Shown here in pieces: positions 33,241-41,030 of a stretch of 46,172 nt of DNA. Location: the NCBI GenBank assembly GCA_022796875.1, contig JAAWJJ010000021.1, forward strand, positions 1 to 46,172. Reading direction: 5' to 3'. A program made the position numbers and the translations under genes. Source of the stretch: Eubacterium sp. (GTDB lineage Bacteria; Bacillota; Clostridia; Lachnospirales; Lachnospiraceae). The notes under the pieces were generated by a model. The model saw only the letters and a program-made list of their open reading frames with translations, did no database searches and was not told where the DNA came from. The first letter of the stretch is position 1; the number at the start of each line of letters is the position of its first letter.

Positions 33241-35358
33241 ATGAAAGCGAACAAGAGTATACAGATCCTGAATCGCTTTTCCTTATTATTTCATTTTCTC
33301 TTATCCATATCCGTCTGCTTCTGTATTGAATGGATTTCCAGACATTCCTTTACGTCCGCAGCAGCATTTGCCGTATATACGCCGTGTACGTTTTTATACA
33401 ACAGCGCCCTGATTTTTCTTTCGCTGCTGTTTGTATATCCGTTTCGGATCCGTGCATTTCTGCGCTTCTTTATTTGTACGTTCTGGCTGATCCTGGGAAT
33501 TACAAACGGTGTAATTCTGGCAAACCGGGTCACGCCGTTCAATTTTACGGATTTAAAAATGTTAAAAGACGTGTTTGCTTTAAAAAACAATTATTTTTCC
33601 ACACTGCAAATGGTACTGCTTTTCGCGGCGCTGGCGCTGCTTGGCGTATTCCTTTTGTTTTTTGCCGTGAAAGGACCCCGGTTTCAGGGGAAACTTCAAC
33701 GGTTTCCGTCGATCATCTGCATCATAGCGGCTTTTGTCCTTCTGCCGACTGCCACCTCCGCCGCCGTGTCGGCAAACGTGCTGTCCGATTACTACGGCAA
33801 TCTGGCCCAGGGATATGAAGAATACGGTTTCATTTACAGTTTTTCTTCCAGCGTTGTGGAACGTGGAATGAAACATCCAAATAATTACAGTGAAAAAGCG
33901 GTTGCTTCCATCCGGAAAAAAGTGGAAAAAAATGTAAAAGGCACCGCTTTAAAACAGGAAGATATGCCGAATATTATCTGCGTACAGTTGGAGTCTTTTG
34001 TGGATCCGTCAGAATTTACTTTTTTAAAAACTTCCAAAGACGCCTGCCCGAATTTCCGTTACTTAAAGGAAAACTTTTCCTCCGGATACCTGACGGTTCC
34101 CGTAATCGGCGCCGGAACGGCCAATACGGAATTTGAAGTACTAACCGGGATGAGCATCGAATATTTCGGCCTCGGGGAATACCCGTACAAAACAGTCATG
34201 AAAACACGAAGCTGTGAAAGCATCGCTTCCGACCTGTCTGCGCTCGGTTATCGGACGCATGCGGTACATAACAACGGCGGCAATTTTTACGGACGCGCCG
34301 AAGTATTTTCCCAATTGGGGTTTGATACTTTTATCAGCGAAGAGTTGATGGACGCAACGGATTACAATGAAATGGGAACGTGGGCAAAAGACGCGATTCT
34401 TAGCGGTGAAATTGAAAAATGCCTGGATTCCGGCGACGGTTCTGACTTTGTGTATACGATCACCGTCCAGTCCCACGGAAGCTATCCGGAGCAGAAAATA
34501 TTTGAAAATCCGGAAATTACCGTAAGCGGCGGCCAGACGGCCGCGGAAAATAACCAATGGGAATATTACGTGAATGAAATCTGTGAAGTAGACCGGTTCA
34601 TTGGCAATCTGATCGACAGATTATCCAAACGCGACGAAAATACAATTGTCGTCTTTTTCGGAGATCACCTGCCGACAATGGGACTCGAAGAATCTGACGT
34701 TGCCTGCGGAAACCTGTATTGCACGGAATATGTTACGTGGAACAACTTTGGAATGGAAAAAGAAGACGCCGACCTTACCACCTACCAGTTAATGGCAAAA
34801 TTGACCGGCAGTATCGGTATCCACGAGGGAACAATCTTTTCCTGGCATCAGTATGCCGACGCGGCAAATCTGATTCCTGAAAAATCAACGTTTTCCGGAG
34901 GCAGTCTGCTTTCTCCGGATACCGGAAGCCTGTACAAAAGAAATCTGGAACTGCTGCAGTATGACCTGCTCTATGGGGAACGGTACTGTTATAAAGGAGA
35001 GGATTTGTTTCCTGCTTCCGATCTGGAAATGGGCGTTTCCGACGTACTCATACAGCGCGTACATACAAATGCGGAACGGGGCATTGTCAGAATTTACGGA
35101 AAAAACTTTACGCCGTCCAGCAAAGTTTACATAAACAATGCCAAAGTATCTACAACCTATGTCAGTGATAAATGTCTTCAAATCAGCCTGGGCGGCGGCA
35201 TCAAAAACGGCAGTATTCTGAAAGTGTGCCAGGTCGGTTCGGGCGATACGATATTCCGAACTTCCAATACATGGAGATACAGCACACCAAATGACAATAT
35301 TCCGAAACACAGTACCTCAAATAACAATATTCCGAAATACCGTGCGCCGGCTGCCTGA
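33241..35358 (+). CDS. LTA synthase-family sulfatase-fold membrane enzyme
   Basis: A 705-residue membrane enzyme of the alkaline-phosphatase/sulfatase superfamily related to LtaS, which polymerises glycerol phosphate onto lipid carriers. Five hydrophobic segments lie in residues ~10-190. The extracellular catalytic domain shows IICVQLESFVDPSEF, the nucleophile region IGAGTANTEFEVLTGMS (Thr near 292), HNNGGNFYGRAEVFSQLGFD, TITVQSHGSYP and VVFFGDHLPTMG, all LtaS-like. Residues ~585-690 form an extra beta-rich domain resembling an IPT/TIG fold (RVHTNAERGIVRIYGKNFTP). The end carries two 10-residue repeats (STPNDNIPKH, STSNNNIPKY). Substrate could be a glycerol phosphate polymer or another phosphodiester. 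It is monocistronic with its own promoter. Confidence 0.88.
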   Translation: MKANKSIQILNRFSLLFHFLLSISVCFCIEWISRHSFTSAAAFAVYTPCTFLYNSALIFLSLLFVYPFRIRAFLRFFICTFWLILGITNGVILANRVTPFNFTDLKMLKDVFALKNNYFSTLQMVLLFAALALLGVFLLFFAVKGPRFQGKLQRFPSIICIIAAFVLLPTATSAAVSANVLSDYYGNLAQGYEEYGFIYSFSSSVVERGMKHPNNYSEKAVASIRKKVEKNVKGTALKQEDMPNIICVQLESFVDPSEFTFLKTSKDACPNFRYLKENFSSGYLTVPVIGAGTANTEFEVLTGMSIEYFGLGEYPYKTVMKTRSCESIASDLSALGYRTHAVHNNGGNFYGRAEVFSQLGFDTFISEELMDATDYNEMGTWAKDAILSGEIEKCLDSGDGSDFVYTITVQSHGSYPEQKIFENPEITVSGGQTAAENNQWEYYVNEICEVDRFIGNLIDRLSKRDENTIVVFFGDHLPTMGLEESDVACGNLYCTEYVTWNNFGMEKEDADLTTYQLMAKLTGSIGIHEGTIFSWHQYADAANLIPEKSTFSGGSLLSPDTGSLYKRNLELLQYDLLYGERYCYKGEDLFPASDLEMGVSDVLIQRVHTNAERGIVRIYGKNFTPSSKVYINNAKVSTTYVSDKCLQISLGGGIKNGSILKVCQVGSGDTIFRTSNTWRYSTPNDNIPKHSTSNNNIPKYRAPAA
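35281..35340 (+). repeat. 2 x 30 bp repeat at the 3' end of the LTA-synthase-like gene
   Basis: Units 35281-35310 and 35311-35340 differ at five bases and share ACAATATTCCGAAA. They lie five codons before the stop; a degenerate further half-unit (GATATTCCGAAC, about 35250) precedes them. Confidence 0.85.
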
Positions 35359-35376
35359 TCCGCCTGTATGGCAGCT

Positions 35377-36291
35377 TCACTCTGACAGTATCGCCCGGAG
35401 CCGGTCAATCTGCCGCCCGGTTTCCTCATATCCCTGCCAGTAGAGCCGACCCAGTTTTTCCATATCTTTTTCCAGCCGGCCGGCCGTTACCGGCGTTGAC
35501 GGCGCAATCACATAGATACGCCCCTCTTTTTCCAACTGTTCCAGTCGGCTGCACAAAACATTGTACCTGGCATTGGATTCCAACAGAGCGGATAAAAACT
35601 GAGGATAGTTATGATATAACACCTTTTGTATCGCTTCCATTTTGCCCGGTTTCTCCGGTTTACGGTAGTCACGGTCGCGAGTGCGGACAACGATAATCTT
35701 CGAAAATCCCTGTTCCAGCGCCCAATCTAACGGAATCGCAACCGAACATCCTCCATCCAGATACGGGCGGTTTTCCACCATTACCATTTTCGACACAATG
35801 GGCATACTGGCAGAAGCCTGGATTGCATGCCACATATCCCCACAAATCCCTTTTTCCAGATAAGCCGGCTGACCGGTAATGCAGTCGGTTGCCACAGCTA
35901 CAAACCGCCTGTCCTGGCGCATAAACCGTTCCAGATGAAACGGATCATTATTGCGGGCGTCGTCAAATACAAGATCAAAACCAAATATTCCCTTATTTTT
36001 CCTCAATGCTTTCCATCCGACATAATTGCTGTCATGACGATGCGACAGATTAAACCGGCTCGCCCGGCCAATCTGCCCGGCCACATAATTAAACCCGTTC
36101 ATTGCCCCGGCGGATACCCCGACCGTACACTGCAAATTAATCCCTTCTATCATCAGCCGGTCCAGCACCCCTCCGGTATAAAGGCCGCGGAACGAACCTC
36201 CCTCTAAAAGGATGCACCCCGGCGTAACCCGCTCCACGGCATCGCCTCCCGGCAATGTATGTAATCCGGAATATATTTTCTTCTTTTTCAT
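35377..36291 (-). CDS. Patatin-like phospholipase
   Basis: A 304-residue cytoplasmic or membrane-associated lipid hydrolase of the patatin family. The oxyanion stretch LEGGSFRGLYTGGVLD, the nucleophile elbow GVSAGAMNG (GxSxG) and the catalytic Asp in YLDGGCSVAIP are in the usual order. No signal peptide. The ATG (36289-36291) overlaps the stop of the MFS gene in a TAATG arrangement, so it is translationally coupled to the transporter. Substrate is unknown; relatives such as YjjU of E. coli act on phospholipids. Confidence 0.9.
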   Translation of the reverse strand: MKKKKIYSGLHTLPGGDAVERVTPGCILLEGGSFRGLYTGGVLDRLMIEGINLQCTVGVSAGAMNGFNYVAGQIGRASRFNLSHRHDSNYVGWKALRKNKGIFGFDLVFDDARNNDPFHLERFMRQDRRFVAVATDCITGQPAYLEKGICGDMWHAIQASASMPIVSKMVMVENRPYLDGGCSVAIPLDWALEQGFSKIIVVRTRDRDYRKPEKPGKMEAIQKVLYHNYPQFLSALLESNARYNVLCSRLEQLEKEGRIYVIAPSTPVTAGRLEKDMEKLGRLYWQGYEETGRQIDRLRAILSE

Positions 36292-37499
36292 TACACGAAA
36301 CCTCTCCTGAAATTTTTATTTCTCCCCCTTAAAACCAGCAATCCCGCAATCATCAAAAGCGCAAAACAGACACCGAATAAAAACCCTGCCTGCAGATTAT
36401 CCCCAAAGTACGCAGAAACCGCACCGGTAATTGCCGGACCGGCGCCGCATCCCAGGTCGCCCGCCAGCGCTAACATTCCGAAAAGAGCAGTGCCGCCTGA
36501 CGGCAGCCGTTCTGCCGCAATCGTAAACGTTCCCGGCCACATGACCCCGGTTGCAAACCCCGCCGCTGCACACGCAGCCAGAGAAACGACAGCCTGCGAA
36601 GAAAGTCCGAGAACGATATAGCAGCCCGCGCACAGAACAGCGCAAAACATCATAAACCGCCATAAATATTTATCTTTTCCTTTCTTCCCGTACCAAAGGC
36701 GTTCCGTTCCTTTTAATACCGCAAACAGACATGGCCCCAGCAGATCGCCTGCTTCTTTTGAAACATGCAGGCCACTTTCCACAAAATCCGAAGCCCATTG
36801 CGCAATCGCCATCTCGCAGGAACCTGCGCAAAACATAAATAAAATCAACAGCCAGAAAATACCGCTGCCCGCCAGCTTCCGAAATTGCGTCCCTTTTCCC
36901 TCCACAGGCAGCTGATATACCGGAACTTTTAAAAAATAAACGGCGTTTGCAAGCGGTAATACTGCCCATAATACTGCCAGAAGCTTCCAGTTCGCAATCC
37001 CTGCAAATTTAAAAAACAGCGTAGAAATCACGATCACCAGCGCACTGCCCCAACAGTAAAAAGAATGGAGCATACTGACCGCTTTGTCTTTGCGTTCAAT
37101 CGGACAGGCCTGTACAATCGGCGTCAACAGCACTTCCGTCAGGCCGCCGCCGCTGCCGTAAATCATAACGGCCAGTAAAAGTCCCCAAAACGGATTCCCG
37201 AAAAGCTCTGGCAAAACTGCCAGGCCGCCGATCCCGAACGCCGCTAAAATATGCGCCGTCACGACACATTTCCGATATCCGATCCTGTCCGCAAAACCGG
37301 ACGCGAACAGATCCAGTAAAATCTGAACGGCAAAATTTGCTGCAATCAGCACGGAAATCTGTGATAACGTAACATGGTATTCCGTCTGAAACGTTACAAA
37401 TAAAAGCGGTGCAAACGTATTAATCAGCGATTGAATGATATAACCGATGGAAGCCGCCCTGACGGTTCCCTGGCAATTCTTCTTATCCTTTGCTTCCAT
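36291..37499 (-). CDS. MFS transporter
   Basis: A 402-residue, twelve-helix major facilitator protein. The start at 37497-37499 is preceded by GGAAAGGAAAAT; the longer frame adds 19 non-hydrophobic residues. After the charged MEAKDKKN come helices such as ASIGYIIQSLINTFAPLLFV and FADRIGYRKCVV, the typical A-motif-like loop (GFADRIGYRK). Late GVMWPGTFTIAAERLPSGGT resembles the FucP/YfkF-like sugar-transporter group. The gene is coupled to the downstream phospholipase; whether it imports a sugar or exports a lipid-derived compound is not shown. Confidence 0.88.
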   Translation of the reverse strand: MEAKDKKNCQGTVRAASIGYIIQSLINTFAPLLFVTFQTEYHVTLSQISVLIAANFAVQILLDLFASGFADRIGYRKCVVTAHILAAFGIGGLAVLPELFGNPFWGLLLAVMIYGSGGGLTEVLLTPIVQACPIERKDKAVSMLHSFYCWGSALVIVISTLFFKFAGIANWKLLAVLWAVLPLANAVYFLKVPVYQLPVEGKGTQFRKLAGSGIFWLLILFMFCAGSCEMAIAQWASDFVESGLHVSKEAGDLLGPCLFAVLKGTERLWYGKKGKDKYLWRFMMFCAVLCAGCYIVLGLSSQAVVSLAACAAAGFATGVMWPGTFTIAAERLPSGGTALFGMLALAGDLGCGAGPAITGAVSAYFGDNLQAGFLFGVCFALLMIAGLLVLRGRNKNFRRGFV

Positions 37500-37528
37500 A
37501 TATTTTCCTTTCCTGCAAATATCATTTA

Positions 37529-38971
37529 TTATATAGTATTCCGGGTTTTCTTGCAAATTTGCCGGTCAGGGACAGTCAAAATCCGTACCCACCGGAAACG
37601 GTTGCAGACTATCCCGTTTGGAATACACTTTAAGATCTGGTCTGCTTTTAAGAAGCAAAACGTTACAATAGGAGGAAAATCAAATACAAACGCGCTTATA
37701 TAAGCCGCCGGAATTGTAAAAAGCCACATAAAAAGATTATCCACCACAGCCGCATATTTTGTCACGCCGCCTCCGGCAATAATTCCGCCCTCAACCGGAT
37801 ATTCATAACAGGTGCCAACCGTCGTAACGCTTAAAACGGTCAGAAAGCCCACGGCAAGTATTTTAGTTTCTTCCGGCACGGAATAAATACTGATAATCAT
37901 ATCTTTGAATAAAAACATCAGAACTCCGGACAACGAGCCGATAATCAGGAAAATAACCTGCATCGTTTTTGCATAGGACCTTACCATATCCAGTTTGCCC
38001 TCTCCGATCGTTTTTCCGGTCGTAATAGACGCAACATTGGCACAAGCCATTCCAAAAACCGCAAAAATCTGAAATATGATCGTTGCAATACTGTTTGCCG
38101 CAATAACCGTAACGCTGATATGTCCTAATATTGCAGTCTGGGCAGCCTGGGCTACTCCCCATAACATTCCGCTTATTACAATCGGCGCAGACGTCTTTAC
38201 ATAATCGCGCAAATATGTAAAATCAAAACGAAACAGTTCTCCCAGCTTCATTTTCAATTTTTTATCTACCACCAGGACATAACACAAAATAATCACTAAT
38301 TCCACTGTCCTGCTCACTAACGTAGCCACAGCCGCTCCGACGATTCCCAGTTCGGGCGCTCCAAAATTACCGTAAATAAAACAATAATTCAGGCATATAT
38401 TTATACAGATCGTGCTGACCGACATGACCGTACCGATCATTGCCGTTTCCACACTTTGCAAAGAATACATCAGGGAATTGGAAACAGAAAAGATCAGATA
38501 AGTCCAGCAGATGACTGACAGATACTGCACGCCTTCCATAATTACGGTCTGGTCATTTGTAAAAACAGACAGCACCTGAACCGGCGCAAATCTGGTAATT
38601 GCAAAAAACACAATTCCAACCAGAAATCCCGATTTTACTCCCACATTAATGATCTTTTTAATCGGTTCCGTCCTGCGCTGCCCCCAATACTGGGAAGCCA
38701 GCACTACAATGCCCATACCGATTCCGGCGGCAATCTGCTGCAGGATAAACTGAATCTGATTTACTAACGTAGCGCCGGAAAGCGCCAGTTCCGTATAAGT
38801 TCCCAGCATGATATTATCGGCCATATTTACCGCCAGCGCCGCCAGCTGCTGAAGCGTAATAATCAACAGCAGCGGAAAAAAAGTGCGGTAAAAAGTCTTG
38901 TCCTTTGTAAATAATCCAAAATATTTTTTATCGGTATCTTCCGGAAGCGGCACATATTTTGTTTTCCCCAT
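37529..38971 (-). CDS. MATE-family efflux transporter
   Basis: A 480-residue, twelve-helix MATE exporter. The start is the ATG at 38969-38971 with GAAAGGGGAT upstream. Visible features: FPLLLIITLQQLAALAVNMA, LGTYTELALSGATLVNQIQF, VVLASQYWGQRRTEPIKK, and the central GTVMSVSTICINICLNY. The C-terminal ADQILKCIPNGIVCNRFRWV is a known ending of this MATE subgroup. It is divergent from the AraC-type regulator at 39161, which probably controls it. The MFS gene follows within 30 bases on the same strand, so MATE, MFS and phospholipase may form one unit. Confidence 0.93.
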   Translation of the reverse strand: MGKTKYVPLPEDTDKKYFGLFTKDKTFYRTFFPLLLIITLQQLAALAVNMADNIMLGTYTELALSGATLVNQIQFILQQIAAGIGMGIVVLASQYWGQRRTEPIKKIINVGVKSGFLVGIVFFAITRFAPVQVLSVFTNDQTVIMEGVQYLSVICWTYLIFSVSNSLMYSLQSVETAMIGTVMSVSTICINICLNYCFIYGNFGAPELGIVGAAVATLVSRTVELVIILCYVLVVDKKLKMKLGELFRFDFTYLRDYVKTSAPIVISGMLWGVAQAAQTAILGHISVTVIAANSIATIIFQIFAVFGMACANVASITTGKTIGEGKLDMVRSYAKTMQVIFLIIGSLSGVLMFLFKDMIISIYSVPEETKILAVGFLTVLSVTTVGTCYEYPVEGGIIAGGGVTKYAAVVDNLFMWLFTIPAAYISAFVFDFPPIVTFCFLKADQILKCIPNGIVCNRFRWVRILTVPDRQICKKTRNTI

Positions 38972-39160
38972 AGTTATTGATCCCCTTTCAATTTTTCGTA
39001 TCATAAATTATCGCATAACATCATTTGCATTTCTTGCATTATAAAGCCATTTTATAGTAAAATATCTCCAAAACCAAAATAAACAAACCTGTTTTTCCAG
39101 GGTTGCTCTCAGACGGAAAACTGACGAAAATATCATCATTTTATAAACGGAGTAAAAATT

Positions 39161-40126
39161 ATGCAAATTTCGAACATCCCAACCGATGAATCCTCACGTT
39201 CCACGCTCTCTTATGGAACGGACACTTTCCCGTTTGTCTGCTACACCGATGAAATCGCAGAATTTCCCGGTCAATATATCGAATGGCACTGGCACAGGGA
39301 ATTTGAATTTGTCCTTGCCATAAAGGGGAACATATCCTGTAAAATTGGAAATCAGGCCATATGCCTATATGAGGGAAACGGACTGTTCATCAACAGCGAA
39401 GTATTTCATCAGTTTACAGCCGAAAAACATGGTACGCTGGCAAGCCTTATTTTTGCTCCGGAATTTATCGCGTCACCGGATTCCGCCTTATTCTCAAACT
39501 ATGTGTATCCGTTTTTATCTTCCGATCTGGACAGTATCCATTTTGACCGGGAAAACAGCCGGCAAAATGCCGGCCTGCAGCTGATCAAACAAGCCTGGCA
39601 TCTGGCCTCGGAACATACCTTTTTACGGGAACTGCAAATCCGGAATAAGATATCCCTGTTATGGGAAACGCTGGCCGAAACTGCCCAAAACCATTTGACA
39701 TCCCCAAAAACCCGTGAAAATAAACGCACACATTCCCGCCTCCAAAAAATGCTGGAATATATCCACAATAACTACTTTGAACAAATCACGCTAAGCAGCA
39801 TTTCCGCATCTGCAAATATCAGCCAGAGCGAAGCGCTGCGCTGTTTCCATGCATGTATTCAGACCACGCCCATAAACTATCTGAATGGCTACCGGCTGCA
39901 CCGGGCAAAAGAATATCTTATATCTTCAAACGATACGGTCACTTCCATTGCGGCTGCCGTCGGATTCGAAAGCGTTGGATATTTTTGCCGTGTTTTTAAA
40001 AGCAAATACGGGTGTTCTCCAAACGTATTCCGGGATTCATTTCAGCGAAACCAGTACGGAAACCATGAGCGACAAGATCAAGCGTATGCCAAAGAAAAAT
40101 CAAATGAAATTCAGGAATGGTCTTAA
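39161..40126 (+). CDS. AraC-family transcriptional regulator with cupin sensor
   Basis: A 321-residue regulator. Residues ~25-120 form an AraC-type cupin ligand domain (IEWHWHREFEFVLAIKGNIS, LYEGNGLFINSEVFHQF). Residues ~190-295 hold the two helix-turn-helix units: LSSISASANISQSEALRCFH and then VTSIAAAVGFESVGYFCRVF followed by KSKYGCSPNVFR. CGGAG precedes the ATG. It is transcribed away from the MATE gene with a 190-bp AT-rich space between them, whose weak -10 elements face both ways. Autogenous and MATE control are inferred from this arrangement; the ligand is unknown. Confidence 0.93.
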   Translation: MQISNIPTDESSRSTLSYGTDTFPFVCYTDEIAEFPGQYIEWHWHREFEFVLAIKGNISCKIGNQAICLYEGNGLFINSEVFHQFTAEKHGTLASLIFAPEFIASPDSALFSNYVYPFLSSDLDSIHFDRENSRQNAGLQLIKQAWHLASEHTFLRELQIRNKISLLWETLAETAQNHLTSPKTRENKRTHSRLQKMLEYIHNNYFEQITLSSISASANISQSEALRCFHACIQTTPINYLNGYRLHRAKEYLISSNDTVTSIAAAVGFESVGYFCRVFKSKYGCSPNVFRDSFQRNQYGNHERQDQAYAKEKSNEIQEWS

Positions 40127-40152
40127 CAGAAACAAAAAATCTTTTTGACCGC

Positions 40153-40181
40153 TTGACAAATCCTTTCATTTCCGTTATTAT
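40153..40181 (+). promoter_or_regulatory. Consensus promoter of the TetR gene
   Basis: TTGACA (40153-40158), 17-base spacer, TATTAT (40176-40181). The -10 touches the start of the palindromic operator. Confidence 0.88.
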
Positions 40182-40208
40182 ATAACAGTGATATATAACA
40201 CCGTTATA
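40181..40208. promoter_or_regulatory. Palindromic operator of the TetR regulator
   Basis: TATAACAGTG (40181-40190) and CACCGTTATA (40199-40208) are reverse complements at 9 of 10 positions, separated by eight bases. The site covers the transcription start between promoter and TetR start codon, the standard place for autorepression. Confidence 0.82.
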
Positions 40209-40219
40209 AACGAGGTAAG

Positions 40220-40840
40220 ATGATGAGTGAAGCTGAAAAAACAACATTAAACCTGATTCATTCCGCCGCCATGCAGGAATTTCTGGAAAAGGGTTTCCGG
40301 TCCGCTTCCCTGAGAAACATTGTCAAGACGGCAGGCGTGACGACGGGCGCTTTTTATGGCTACTATGACAGCAAGGAAGATTTGTTTGAGGCGCTGGCAG
40401 GCGAACATTATAACTACCTGTTAGACCGCTTTTGCAGAGCTCAGAAAAAATTTGCAGAAATTCCGGCGGAAGAACAACCGAACTGCCTTACCTCTGTTTC
40501 CGGTGAGTATATGTATGAAATCCTCCTGTACGCCTATGAACATTTAAATGAATTTAAACTCCTGCTTTGCTGTTCGGAGGGAACGCGTTTTTCAAAACTG
40601 ATTGATGAAATGGTGGAAATAGAAACAAAAGGAACACACGATTACTTAAAGGTTCTTGAAAAACTGGGCAGGCCGTCGCCGCCCATTAATGAACGGTTAG
40701 AACATATCCTGATTACAGGAATGTTTCACACTTTTTTTGAATTAATTATACACGAAATGCCGCTGGAAGAAGCCAAACACTATCTGAAAGAAATGAGGGC
40801 TTTTTATACTGCCGGATGGATGAAAATTATGGGACAGTAA
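40220..40840 (+). CDS. TetR/AcrR-family regulator
   Basis: A 206-residue repressor. The N-terminal helix-turn-helix reads FRSASLRNIVKTAGVTTG followed by AFYGYYDSKEDLFEAL, a standard TetR layout; the remainder is a helical ligand-binding domain with no recognisable ligand motif. Two adjacent ATGs (40220 and 40223) exist; the second is better spaced from GAGG. A palindromic operator lies directly upstream, so it probably represses itself. It is followed on the same strand by two ABC exporter genes after a 190-bp leader, which it likely controls. Inducer unknown. Confidence 0.93.
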   Translation: MMSEAEKTTLNLIHSAAMQEFLEKGFRSASLRNIVKTAGVTTGAFYGYYDSKEDLFEALAGEHYNYLLDRFCRAQKKFAEIPAEEQPNCLTSVSGEYMYEILLYAYEHLNEFKLLLCCSEGTRFSKLIDEMVEIETKGTHDYLKVLEKLGRPSPPINERLEHILITGMFHTFFELIIHEMPLEEAKHYLKEMRAFYTAGWMKIMGQ

Positions 40841-40865
40841 GGCTCTGTTAAAAGGGAACGTAAAC

Positions 40866-40941
40866 AGGGTATCGTTCCGTCATCTGAATAGATGACAGGA
40901 CGGCACCCTCATATTTCGCTCGTATGTTAGTTTTATCTAAC
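40866..40941 (+). promoter_or_regulatory. Structured leader before the ABC exporter pair
   Basis: A stacked hairpin runs from AGGGT (40866-40870) to ACCCT (40905-40909), with inner CGTTCC/GGACG and a perfect GTCATCT/AGATGAC stem around GAAT. No T-run follows. Then GTTAG (40926-40930) and CTAAC (40937-40941) form a palindrome with a 6-base spacer that could bind a second regulator. Ribosome-binding site AAGGAGG for the first ABC gene follows. Confidence 0.55.
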
Positions 40942-41030
40942 TCCAAAGCATTGCAACTAACCAAAAAAGGATATTCGAGGACTCCTGTTTTGCCCTCATA
41001 TCATAAAAATGTATTTAAGGAGGTTTTTCT

